From Pseudomonas gingeri (GTDB lineage: Bacteria; Pseudomonadota; Gammaproteobacteria; Pseudomonadales; Pseudomonadaceae), in the NCBI RefSeq assembly GCF_013385425.1, contig NZ_JACAQA010000018.1, positions 62,001 to 126,000 of the forward strand: 64,000 nucleotides of DNA. Direction: 5' to 3'. Below the pieces are notes generated by a model that saw nothing but the letters and a program-made list of their open reading frames with translations, was not told the DNA's origin and ran no database searches. Position 1 is the first letter of the stretch. Every line of letters begins with the position of its first letter. Shown piece by piece: positions 52,263 through 60,247 of this stretch. A program made the translations under genes and the position numbers.

Positions 52263-53153
52263 ATGGACCTGGCCAACCTCAACGCCTTTATCGCCATCGC
52301 CGAGACCGGCAGCTTTTCCGGCGCGGGCGAGCGCCTGCACCTGACACAGCCGGCCATCAGCAAGCGCATCGCCGGCCTCGAACAGCAACTCAATGTCCGC
52401 CTGTTCGACCGCCTGGGCCGCGAAATCGGCCTGACCGAGGCCGGCCGGGCCCTGCTGCCGCGCGCCTACCAGATTCTCAATGTACTGGACGATACCCGCC
52501 GGGCACTGACCAACCTGACCGGCGAAGTCAGCGGCCGGCTGACTCTGGCCACCAGCCATCATATCGGCCTGCACCGTCTGCCACCCCTGCTGCGGGCCTT
52601 TACCCGACTCTACCCACAGGTAGCACTGGATATTCAGTTCCTAGATTCGGAAATTGCCTACGAGGAAATTCTTCACGGCCGCGCCGAACTGGCAGTCATC
52701 ACCCTGGCCCCGGAACCCCACAGCCTGGTACGCGCCGTGCCGGTGTGGGACGACCCGCTGGATTTCGTCGTCGCCCTCGAGCATCCGCTGGTCAGCCACG
52801 GTCCGGTCAGTCTCAAGGACATCGCCCATCACCCGGCGGTCTTCCCGGGGGGCAATACCTTTACCCACCATATCGTCCAGCGCCTGTTCGAAGCCCAGGG
52901 CCTGACGCCGAACATCGCCATGAGTACCAATTATCTGGAAACCATCAAGATGATGGTCTCCATCGGCCTGGCCTGGAGCGTCCTGCCGCGAACCATGCTC
53001 GATGACCAGGTGGCACGCATTCCTTTACCGGGCATACAACTGACTCGCCAGCTAGGCTATATCCTGCACACGGAACGGACTCTGTCGAATGCCGCCCGGG
53101 CGTTCATGGCTTTATTGGATGCGCAGGGTGACAAGCCAGGATTGACCGCATAA
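52263..53153 (+). CDS. LysR-family transcriptional regulator (divergent from leuC)
   Basis: This 296-aa regulator has the LysR HTH (NLNAFIAIAETGSFSGAGERL, then LTQPAISKRIAGLEQQLNVRLFDR) and a periplasmic-binding-protein-like effector domain from about residue 90. ATG 52263 gives the normal MDLANLNAF start. It is divergent from leuC, so it likely controls leuCD in response to a leucine pathway intermediate, a typical arrangement; the ligand is inference. Confidence 0.92.
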   Translation: MDLANLNAFIAIAETGSFSGAGERLHLTQPAISKRIAGLEQQLNVRLFDRLGREIGLTEAGRALLPRAYQILNVLDDTRRALTNLTGEVSGRLTLATSHHIGLHRLPPLLRAFTRLYPQVALDIQFLDSEIAYEEILHGRAELAVITLAPEPHSLVRAVPVWDDPLDFVVALEHPLVSHGPVSLKDIAHHPAVFPGGNTFTHHIVQRLFEAQGLTPNIAMSTNYLETIKMMVSIGLAWSVLPRTMLDDQVARIPLPGIQLTRQLGYILHTERTLSNAARAFMALLDAQGDKPGLTA

Positions 53154-53222
53154 GGCAAGCCTGCTTTATTCCAAACAGCTTTTTGCGGCACAACGTTCCT
53201 TTCATACCAAGGACAGCTGTAA

Positions 53223-56200
53223 ATGCCCAAGTACGCCAGCCGTATTCCACCCCTGCCACGCATTCATGCACTCGACCCCCAGGTGTCGGAACAGAGCTGG
53301 GAAAGCGCCACGCAACTGCTGGCGGCCCTCAATGGCGCGCGCCTCGGAGCCTGGTGCTGGGATATTGAAAGCGGCCAGGTCAGTTGGTCCCGTGGCACCC
53401 AGGCGCTGTTCGGCTTCGATCCGCACCAGCCATTGCCCAAGGACATGGACTACCTCGACCTGCTGCCGGTCGAGGACCGCGCGCGCACCCTGCGGGCCTT
53501 CCACGCGGTACTGGAAGGCGAGCCCGTCGAACAGGCCATGCATCACCGCATCCTCTGGCCCGACGGCAGCCTGCACTGGCTGGAAATCAATGGCAGCCTG
53601 TTGCCGGACAAGAACGGCAAGCCGCGAATGATCGGCGTCATCCGCGAAATCACCCACCAGCGCCAGCGCGAACATGCCCTCAGCAGTTCGGAAAAGCGCT
53701 TCGCCACCCTGTTTCATCTATGCCCCAACATGGTGCTGCTGACCCGCGAGGAAGACGGCCTGATCAGCGAGGCCAACCAGTACTTCGAAAGCCTGTTCGG
53801 CTGGCCGGCGCTCCAGGTGATCGGACGGACCACCGTGGAGATCGGGCTCTGGGTCAATCCCGAAGAACGCGAGCGCCTGGTCAAATCGATCAACATCCGC
53901 GGCGAGTCAGTCAGCCAGGAGGTGCAGTTTCGCGCCAGCAACGGCAAAATTCATGATGGTATCCTCAGCGCCCAAAGGGTCGAACTGGAAGGCCAGGCCT
54001 ATCTGCTGAGCACCTTTCTCGACACCACCGAACGCAAGAATGCCGAGCTGGCCCTCAAGGACAGCCAGGACCGTCTCGATCTGGCCCTGGACTCGGCGCA
54101 ACTGGGCACCTGGGACTGGCATATTCCCAGCGGCATGCTCTATGGCTCGGCGCGCGCCGCGCAGTTGCACGGCCTGGAGCCACAGCCGTTCCATGAGTCC
54201 TTCGACGCTTTTTTCGACGGTGTCCCCGCCAGCGAACGCGAAAGCATGCGCAACGCCTACCGCAGCCTGCGCGAAGGTCCGGAAGGCAGCTATCAACTGA
54301 CCTATCGGGTACAGTTGGAAAACGGTACCTCGCGCTACCTGGAAAGCCGCGCCCGCCTCTACCGCGACGAGCAGGGCAACCCATTGCGCATGGCCGGCAC
54401 CCTGCTGGATATCACCGAACAGGTGGAGCGCGAACAACGCCTGGTGGCCTCGGAAGAGAAATTCGCCAGCCTGTTCCAGGCCAGCCCCGACCCGATCTGC
54501 GTCACCCGTCACGAAACCGGGCAGTTCATTGAAATCAACCCGGCCTTCACCCAGGTGTTCGGCTGGAACATCGATGAAGTGCGCAATCGCAGCGCCGAGC
54601 AGATCGGCCTGTGGGACGACTCGGCCAAGCGCCTGCAACGTATCCAGCAGGTGATCCGCGACCAGGCCCTGAACAATGTGGCGGTGATCGTTCACCACAA
54701 GCGCGGCCACGCCCTGACCTGCGTGATCGCCAGTCGGCAGATCGTGGTCGAGGGGCAGCTGTGCATCGTCACCACCTTGCGCGACATCACCCAGCAACAG
54801 CGGGCCGAGGCAGCGCTCAAGGCCAGCGAGGAGAAATTCGCCAAGGCCTTCCACTCCAGCCCCGACGCCATCACCATTACCGAGCGCGACAGCGGCCGCT
54901 ACCTGGAGGTCAACGACGGTTTCTGCCGGCTGACCGGCTACACCAGCGGCGAAGTCATCGGCAGAACGGTGTATGAAATCGGTGTCTGGGCCGATCACAA
55001 GCAGCGCAGCGCCCTGCTGGCGGAGCTGAAGGAAAAGGGTCATGTCCCACACCGCGACATGCTCGGGCGCAACAAACGCGGCGATGTGCTCACGGTCGAG
55101 GTGTCGGTCGAACCCATCATCCTCAATGAAACCGCGTGCCTGCTGCTGACGGCCCGGGATATCAGCCAATTGAAGAACGCCCAGGCGCAGATCCGCCACC
55201 TGGCCTATCACGACCCGCTGACCAACCTGCCCAACCGCGCCCTGCTGATGGACCGCCTGAGCCAGCAGATCGCCCTGCTCAAGCGCCACAACCTGCGCGG
55301 CGCCTTGCTGTTTCTCGACCTGGACCACTTCAAGCACATCAACGATTCCCTCGGCCACCCGGTGGGCGACACCGTGCTCAAGGTGGTGACCGCCCGCCTG
55401 GAAGCCAGCGTGCGCACCGAGGACACCGTGGCGCGCCTCGGCGGCGACGAATTCGTGGTGCTGCTCAGCGGATTGGACGGTTCACGCAGCGAGGTCACGC
55501 ACAAAGTCCGCGAGCTGGCGGACACCATTCGCGAGCTGCTGGCCGAACCGATGTTCCTCGACGGCCAGCGCCTGCAAGTGACCCCGAGCATCGGCGTGGC
55601 GCTGATTCCCGATCACGGCACGACCCCCGCCGACCTGCTTAAGCGCGCCGATATCGCGCTGTACCGGGCCAAGGATTCCGGGCGCAACATCACCCAGCTG
55701 TTCCACAGCACCATGCAGAAAGCCGCCAGCGAGCGCCTGCGCATGGAAAACGACCTGCGCCAGGCGCTTTCCCGGGGTGAATTCAGCGTGCACTTCCAAC
55801 CCCAGGTGGATGCCCGCGACAACAGCATCATCGGCGCCGAGGCCCTGGTGCGCTGGCACCACCCGGAACTCGGCGCGCAATCGCCGACCGAGTTCATCAA
55901 GGTCCTGGAAGACAGCGGGCTGATCCTTGAAGTCGGCACCTGGATTCTTGACCACGCCTGCGAGGCCTTTGGCCTATTGCTGGGCGAAGGCCTGATCAGC
56001 CACGCTTTCAGCCTGTGCGTGAACATCAGCCCGCGGCAGTTTCGCCAGACCGATTTCGTCGAACGGGTGGAACGTACGCTGATCCGCTACAACGTGCCGT
56101 CCTCGATGCTGAAACTGGAAGTCACCGAGGGCATCGTGATCCAGAATCTGGAGGACACCATCAGCAAGATGCGCCGCCTGAACAAGCTCGGTGTCAGTTT

Positions 56201-56498
56201 TGCCATGGATGATTTCGGCACCGGCTATTCGTCGCTGACCTACCTCAAGCGCCTGCCGGTGGATGCCTTGAAGATCGACCAGTCGTTCGTCCGCGACGCG
56301 ACCCACGATCCCAACGATGCGGAAATCATCCGTGCCATTGTCGCCATGGCCCGCAGCCTGGGGCTGACGGTGATTGCCGAGGGGGTGGAGTTGCCGGAGC
56401 AACTGGTGTTCCTGGAAGGCTTGGGTTGCCATCTGTACCAGGGTTACCTGCACAGTCGGCCGCTGCCTTTGGAGGAGTTCAAAAAGCTCCTGATCTGA
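53223..56498 (+). CDS. Multi-PAS GGDEF-EAL c-di-GMP protein
   Basis: This 1091-aa protein has about five PAS/PAC repeats (roughly 30-150, 155-285, 285-410, 410-540, 540-660, each ending in a GxxxDITxxxxxE-like linker such as IGVIREITHQRQREH). A GGDEF domain follows (RLGGDEFVVLLSG, near residue 745) and then an EAL domain (IIGAEALVRWHHPE, DDFGTGYSSLTYLK, VIAEGVE). Both catalytic signatures are intact, so it may make and degrade c-di-GMP. No signal peptide or membrane helix is seen, so it is probably cytosolic and senses through the PAS domains. It is monocistronic with its own terminator. Confidence 0.94.
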   Translation: MPKYASRIPPLPRIHALDPQVSEQSWESATQLLAALNGARLGAWCWDIESGQVSWSRGTQALFGFDPHQPLPKDMDYLDLLPVEDRARTLRAFHAVLEGEPVEQAMHHRILWPDGSLHWLEINGSLLPDKNGKPRMIGVIREITHQRQREHALSSSEKRFATLFHLCPNMVLLTREEDGLISEANQYFESLFGWPALQVIGRTTVEIGLWVNPEERERLVKSINIRGESVSQEVQFRASNGKIHDGILSAQRVELEGQAYLLSTFLDTTERKNAELALKDSQDRLDLALDSAQLGTWDWHIPSGMLYGSARAAQLHGLEPQPFHESFDAFFDGVPASERESMRNAYRSLREGPEGSYQLTYRVQLENGTSRYLESRARLYRDEQGNPLRMAGTLLDITEQVEREQRLVASEEKFASLFQASPDPICVTRHETGQFIEINPAFTQVFGWNIDEVRNRSAEQIGLWDDSAKRLQRIQQVIRDQALNNVAVIVHHKRGHALTCVIASRQIVVEGQLCIVTTLRDITQQQRAEAALKASEEKFAKAFHSSPDAITITERDSGRYLEVNDGFCRLTGYTSGEVIGRTVYEIGVWADHKQRSALLAELKEKGHVPHRDMLGRNKRGDVLTVEVSVEPIILNETACLLLTARDISQLKNAQAQIRHLAYHDPLTNLPNRALLMDRLSQQIALLKRHNLRGALLFLDLDHFKHINDSLGHPVGDTVLKVVTARLEASVRTEDTVARLGGDEFVVLLSGLDGSRSEVTHKVRELADTIRELLAEPMFLDGQRLQVTPSIGVALIPDHGTTPADLLKRADIALYRAKDSGRNITQLFHSTMQKAASERLRMENDLRQALSRGEFSVHFQPQVDARDNSIIGAEALVRWHHPELGAQSPTEFIKVLEDSGLILEVGTWILDHACEAFGLLLGEGLISHAFSLCVNISPRQFRQTDFVERVERTLIRYNVPSSMLKLEVTEGIVIQNLEDTISKMRRLNKLGVSFAMDDFGTGYSSLTYLKRLPVDALKIDQSFVRDATHDPNDAEIIRAIVAMARSLGLTVIAEGVELPEQLVFLEGLGCHLYQGYLHSRPLPLEEFKKLLI

Positions 56499-56509
56499 GT
56501 GCACCAAAC

Positions 56510-56539
56510 AAAGAACCCCGCCGTGGCGGGGTTCTTTTT
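56510..56539 (+). terminator. Rho-independent terminator after the GGDEF-EAL gene
   Basis: AAGAACCCCGCC and GGCGGGGTTCTT form a long stem around a short loop, followed by a T run on the plus strand. A-rich flanks on the left let it serve the convergent Hsp20 gene as well. Confidence 0.85.
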
Positions 56540-56553
56540 CAGCGGACTGGCGC

Positions 56554-57003
56554 TTAGTGCTGCAGTGCCGGCTTTTGCCCGGCATTAATGGCAATGCGCT
56601 TTGGCTTGGCCTCTTCCGGCACGACCCGCAGCAGGTCGATATTCAACAGACCGTTGCTCAGGCCGGCGGCCTTGACCTCGATATGGTCGGCCAGGCGGAA
56701 GGACAGTTTGAACGCACGCTGGGCGATGCCCTGATGCAGGTAGCTGACGTTTTCAGCCAGGGCGTCACGTTTGCCGCCACTGACGGTCAGTACGCCTTTC
56801 TCGACCTGCAGTTCCAGGTCTTCTTCCTGGAAACCGGCGGCGGCCACGACGATGCGGTACTCGTCATCACCATGCTTTTCAACGTTGTAGGGTGGATAGC
56901 TGCTGCCCGGTTCGTTGCGCAGGGCGGTCTCGAACAGATCGTTGAAACGATCGAACCCGATGGAAGAACGGAACAGCGGAGCCAGCGAAAATGCGGTAGT
57001 CAT
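56554..57003 (-). CDS. ibpA: Hsp20-family small heat shock protein (IbpA-like)
   Basis: This 149-aa chaperone has an alpha-crystallin domain with YRIVVAAAGFQEEDLELQVEKG in parts YRIVVAAAGFQ and EEDLELQVEKG, FKLSFRLADHIEV, and AAGLSNGLLNIDLLRVVPEE. The N-terminus FSLAPLFRSSIGFDRFNDLF is the IbpA/IbpB type. It holds aggregating proteins during heat stress. The 5' region carries a sigma-32-like promoter and a ROSE-type thermometer hairpin that hides its ribosome site, giving two layers of heat control. Confidence 0.95.
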   Translation of the reverse strand: MTTAFSLAPLFRSSIGFDRFNDLFETALRNEPGSSYPPYNVEKHGDDEYRIVVAAAGFQEEDLELQVEKGVLTVSGGKRDALAENVSYLHQGIAQRAFKLSFRLADHIEVKAAGLSNGLLNIDLLRVVPEEAKPKRIAINAGQKPALQH

Positions 57004-57009
57004 GTCAAT

Positions 57010-57027
57010 CTCCTGAAATTCAGCGAG
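57010..57027 (-). promoter_or_regulatory. ROSE-type RNA thermometer hairpin over the ibpA ribosome site
   Basis: In the mRNA, CUCGCUGA pairs with UCAGGAG around an AUU loop: C-G, U-A, C-G, then a bulged G, then C-G, U-A, G-C, A-U. The AGGAG ribosome site lies in the 3' arm. The U(C)GCU sequence with one unpaired G opposite the Shine-Dalgarno is the signature of ROSE thermometers. A second hairpin (GCGA/TCGC with a CCGA/TCGG extension) lies just upstream at about 57030-57057. Confidence 0.8.
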
Positions 57028-57068
57028 TGGTTTAGTCCGCGACCCGAATTCGGCATCGCGTACTCCCT

Positions 57069-57096
57069 AGATAGGAACTCGCCCAGGCATTTCAAG
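57069..57096 (-). promoter_or_regulatory. Sigma-32 (RpoH) heat-shock promoter of ibpA
   Basis: On the minus strand CTTGAAA (57090-57096) is followed after 14 nt by a -10 element reading CCTATCT at 57069-57075. The RpoH consensus is CTTGAAA and CCCCATNT with 11-16 nt between, so both boxes and spacing fit. The start would be near 57062, about 60 nt before the ibpA ATG, so the leader includes the thermometer. Confidence 0.75.
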
Positions 57097-57114
57097 AGAT
57101 TGTCGTGAAATTTT

Positions 57115-58086
57115 TCAGGCCGTTTCAGACAACGGCACGTTCAACAGGCGCCCGACCGCCGCGCAATCGGTCTCACGGCGCAGGTGGGTGAACAGCTCCA
57201 CCGCCTCCGGATAATTGCGCGTCAACATCGCCAGCCACTGCTTCAAACGACCCGGCGCCTGGCGTGGCGTCAGCTGCGCCTCTGCCTGTACCCAGAAGTC
57301 ACGCAACAGCGGCAGCAGCTCGGCCCAGGTCATCTCCACGACTTCTTCGCCGGCCCGCGCCGCGGCGATCTGCCGAGCCAGGTCCGGACGCGAGACCAGG
57401 CCGCGACCGAGCATGATGTCCTCGGCACCGCTGATCTCACGGCAGCGCCGCCAGTCGTCCACCGACCAGATATCACCATTGGCGAACACCGGCACCTTGA
57501 CCACTTCCTGCACCCGCGCCACCCATTCCCAATGGGCCGGCGGCTTGTAGCCATCGACCTTGGTCCGGGCGTGCACCACGATCTGCGATGCGCCACCTTC
57601 AGCCAGGGCCGTACCGCAGACCAACGCTCCATCCGGGCTGTCGAAACCCAGGCGCATCTTCGCCGTCACCGGGATATGCGCCGGCACCGCGCGCCGCACC
57701 TGCTCGACAATGGCGTTGAGCAACTCCGGCTCCTTGAGCAGCACCGCCCCGCCCCGGGACTTGTTCACGGTCTTGGCCGGGCAACCGAAATTCAGGTCGA
57801 TCACCTGCGACCCCAGCTCGCAGGCCAGGGCCGCGTTTTCCGCCAGGCACACCGGATCGGAACCCAGCAGTTGCACCCGCAACGGCACACCCGCCGCCGT
57901 GCGGGCGTCGGTCAGCAGTTCGGGGGCGAACTTGTGGTAGTAGGCAGGCGTCAACAGCGAGTCATTGATCCGGATAAACTCGGTGACACACCAGTCGATA
58001 CCGCCAACGCGGGTCAGCACATCACGCAGGATGTTGTCGACCAACCCCTCCATGGGTGCCAGGGCAATTTGCATGGGTACTCTCAT
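57115..58086 (-). CDS. dusC: tRNA-dihydrouridine(16) synthase DusC
   Basis: This 323-aa flavin enzyme reduces uridine 16 in tRNA. It begins IALAPMEGLVDNILRDVLT, has the catalytic Cys in LNFGCPAKTVNKSRGGA, the FMN-binding IVVHARTKVDGYKPP, and ANGDIWSVDDWRRC typical of DusC rather than DusA/B. The start is ATG 58086; ATG 58074 (MQIALAPMEG) is equally plausible. Confidence 0.94.
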   Translation of the reverse strand: MRVPMQIALAPMEGLVDNILRDVLTRVGGIDWCVTEFIRINDSLLTPAYYHKFAPELLTDARTAAGVPLRVQLLGSDPVCLAENAALACELGSQVIDLNFGCPAKTVNKSRGGAVLLKEPELLNAIVEQVRRAVPAHIPVTAKMRLGFDSPDGALVCGTALAEGGASQIVVHARTKVDGYKPPAHWEWVARVQEVVKVPVFANGDIWSVDDWRRCREISGAEDIMLGRGLVSRPDLARQIAAARAGEEVVEMTWAELLPLLRDFWVQAEAQLTPRQAPGRLKQWLAMLTRNYPEAVELFTHLRRETDCAAVGRLLNVPLSETA

Positions 58087-58166
58087 CGGAAAAAGCGGTC
58101 ATGAAAAAAAGCGACCGGCGAAAAAGTGCGGCAGTTTACGGGGTTCCGGCACAAACCGGTACGCCC

Positions 58167-58601
58167 TCAGACCGACTGCAGCGCCGGCCCGTAGCCCTCG
58201 ATAAATTCCGCCGGCATGCGCTTGGGCTTGCCGCTGGACAGCTCGATGCAGACAAAGGTGGTTTGCGCGCGCAACAGGGTCAGGTTGTCGCGGGGACGGA
58301 CCAGCTGGAAACGCCGCGTCATCTTCAGGCGCTGGTCCCAGTCGACGATCCAGGTCGCCAGTTGCAACTCGTCGCCTTCGTAGGCGGCGGCCAGGTAGTC
58401 GATTTCATGCCGGACCACGGCCATGGCCCGATCCAGGCGCCGATACTCGGTCAGGTCCAGGCCCAGGCGCTGCGAGTGACGCCAGGCGCAGCGTTCCAGC
58501 CAGCTGACATACACCGCGTTGTTGGCGTGCCCAAGACCGTCGATATCCTCGTCAGCCACCTGCAAATCGAGGATGAAGGGTGTCGCCAGATCCCAACTCA
58601 T
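58167..58601 (-). CDS. Acyl-CoA thioesterase (hotdog fold, 4HBT/YbgC-like)
   Basis: This 144-aa hotdog-fold protein has LQVADEDIDGLGHANNAVYV near residue 10, with the Asp/His/Asn pattern of the 4-hydroxybenzoyl-CoA thioesterase family. YLAAAYEGDELQLATWIVDW and LRAQTTFVCIELSSGKPKRM follow. The substrate is unknown. It lies 50 nt after the TetR gene and may form an operon with it. Confidence 0.88.
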   Translation of the reverse strand: MSWDLATPFILDLQVADEDIDGLGHANNAVYVSWLERCAWRHSQRLGLDLTEYRRLDRAMAVVRHEIDYLAAAYEGDELQLATWIVDWDQRLKMTRRFQLVRPRDNLTLLRAQTTFVCIELSSGKPKRMPAEFIEGYGPALQSV

Positions 58602-58651
58602 GTACCGCTCCCGGTCAAATCAAAGACCCGGGCAGTGTAACGGAACAACCC

Positions 58652-59191
58652 TCAGATCACCGCCGTTTTGGCCGCCCGCAGGATTCGGTCGGACAATTCG
58701 CCGGGCCCCAGCGCCCGGGCCACGGCCAGGCCGCCGATCATCAGGGCGATATCGGCCAGGGCCTTGTCAGTATCCTCGGGGCTGGACGCCAACTGCGCGA
58801 CCATCAGTTCCACATGCTCGTTCAGGGCTTCGCGAAAACACTCCGGCAGGTTGCACATTTCCCCGACGATGGACGGGATCGGACAGGCCTGCTGGACCGC
58901 ATCACGGTGCTTGCGCGACAGATAGAAGGCCGCGAACAGGGCACGCCGCTCCTCGCCCGGCAACTGGCTGTCGACCTCGCTCATCTTCGCCCGGCGCTGG
59001 GCGAGCAATTGCTTGAACGCCTCCAGCATCAACGCGTCCTTGCTCTCGAAGTGCGCGTAGAACCCACCCACGGTCAACCCGGCGGCGCCCATCACTTCAC
59101 TGACACTCGGCTCCACCGGACCACGCTGGATCAGGGCGTTACTGGCCGCCTGCAGGATGCGCTCGCGGGTTTGAGCTTTCTTGTCGTTCAT
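58652..59191 (-). CDS. TetR-family transcriptional regulator
   Basis: This 179-aa regulator has the TetR HTH: ERILQAASNALIQRGPVEPS, VSEVMGAAGLTVGGFYAHFE and SKDALMLEAFKQLLAQR. ATG 59191 is chosen since GGAGG lies 5 nt upstream; a GTG six bases earlier overlaps that site. A perfect palindrome lies 24 nt upstream, suggesting autorepression. The effector domain gives no ligand clue. Confidence 0.92.
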   Translation of the reverse strand: MNDKKAQTRERILQAASNALIQRGPVEPSVSEVMGAAGLTVGGFYAHFESKDALMLEAFKQLLAQRRAKMSEVDSQLPGEERRALFAAFYLSRKHRDAVQQACPIPSIVGEMCNLPECFREALNEHVELMVAQLASSPEDTDKALADIALMIGGLAVARALGPGELSDRILRAAKTAVI

Positions 59192-59214
59192 TGCCACCTC
59201 CAGACATCACACAG

Positions 59215-59238
59215 AAAATATTATTCGCATAATATTTT
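59215..59238. promoter_or_regulatory. Perfect inverted repeat upstream of the TetR gene, likely operator
   Basis: 10-bp arms AAAATATTAT (59215-59224) and ATAATATTTT (59229-59238) flank TCGC. It sits 24 nt before the TetR start, where a TetR dimer would block transcription of its own gene and the downstream thioesterase. Confidence 0.65.
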
Positions 59239-59325
59239 TCCGCAAGACTTTATTTTGACCGCTGGTCCGCACCATGGGTATTAAAAAATGAATCAAGGGA
59301 GCAAAGGGCCAAACGCCAGACAAAC

Positions 59326-59357
59326 AAAAGGGCCATTCAATAATTGAATGACCCTTA
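59326..59357 (-). terminator. Terminator of the tRNA-Ala/Glu operon
   Basis: GGGCCATTCAA and TTGAATGACCC form a long stem with one mismatch and a TAA loop. On the minus strand it ends in TTTTGTTTG. It lies 26 nt downstream of the last tRNA-Glu. Confidence 0.75.
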
Positions 59358-59382
59358 TAAAATCCCGCAGAGCGGGCAATCG

Positions 59383-59458
59383 TGGCGTCCCCTAGGGGAC
59401 TCGAACCCCTGTTACCGCCGTGAAAGGGCGGTGTCCTAGGCCACTAGACGAAGGGGAC
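59383..59458 (-). tRNA. tRNA-Glu (anticodon TTC), first copy
   Basis: A 76-nt minus-strand cloverleaf: acceptor GTCCCCT pairs with AGGGGAC, the anticodon loop CTTTCAC carries TTC, the T-arm has GGTTCGAGTCC, and CCA is encoded. Confidence 0.97.
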
Positions 59459-59534
59459 ACAAACCCTTCTAACATGATCGGCGCTGAGTGCCGATCGCTC
59501 CAAGGCCGGTGTGGCCAAACCTTGAAGTGTAAAT

Positions 59535-59610
<76 letters not shown>

Positions 59611-59667
59611 GGATTTTTCGCCTCGGAGGCGGAACGACATCAACCTGCAACATCGCTTCTGTAAAAC

Positions 59668-59743
59668 TGGCGTCCCCTAGGGGACTCGAACCCCTGTTAC
59701 CGCCGTGAAAGGGCGGTGTCCTAGGCCACTAGACGAAGGGGAC
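59668..59743 (-). tRNA. tRNA-Glu (anticodon TTC), second copy
   Basis: A 76-nt copy matching the tRNA-Glu at 59383 by eye. It is part of the second Ala-Glu repeat unit. Confidence 0.97.
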
Positions 59744-59822
59744 GCAAACCCTTCTATACAACTGATCAACGCTGAGTGCTGATCGCTTCAAGACCGGTGT
59801 GGCCAGGCCTTGAAGTGTAAAT

Positions 59823-59898
<76 letters not shown>

Positions 59899-59919
59899 TC
59901 ATCGGTGAGGACGGGGCGA

Positions 59920-59980
59920 ATCTTAAGGGCGTATCGGGGAGCTGTCAAACTTATTTTCAAACTTTTTGAAAATTTTTTGT
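59920..59980 (-). promoter_or_regulatory. Strong tRNA operon promoter with A/T-rich upstream element
   Basis: TTGACA (59943-59948) and TAAGAT (59920-59925) on the minus strand are 17 nt apart. The -10 is followed by TCGCCCCGTCC, a GC-rich discriminator as in stringently controlled stable-RNA promoters. About 30 nt of A/T-tracts lie upstream (59950-59980), as in UP elements. Confidence 0.75.
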
Positions 59981-60123
59981 CGGCATAACAACCACTTACC
60001 GCCCTGCCCCGGTAAAACCGGGGGGAATACCACCTACTGTGGAATCCTCTACAACCCTGTAGGCACTCAGAACCCGTAACAGCTTGGCTTGCCAGCAAAG
60101 CTTTTGGTGATCTTATGCGCCTC

Positions 60124-60212
60124 TTCGCGGGCAAGCCCTGCTCCTACAGGTTTGCGTCGTACATGGATTTTGTATTCGACGAGGGACTGTAGGAGCAGGG
60201 CTTGCCCGCGAA
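60124..60212. repeat. REPIN-like inverted pair downstream of gltX
   Basis: TTCGCGGGCAAGCCCTGCTC starts at 60124 and the inverted copy ends at 60212. Arms match the element at 49924 and part of the spacer (TTTGCGTCGTACA) is shared. Apart from this and the tRNA promoter, the 349-nt gap between tRNA-Ala and gltX shows only a small CCCCGGT/ACCGGGG hairpin near 60007. Confidence 0.9.
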
Positions 60213-60247
60213 GCTTTTGACGCCCTCAGGGCCGCCCCTGTCGCTGA

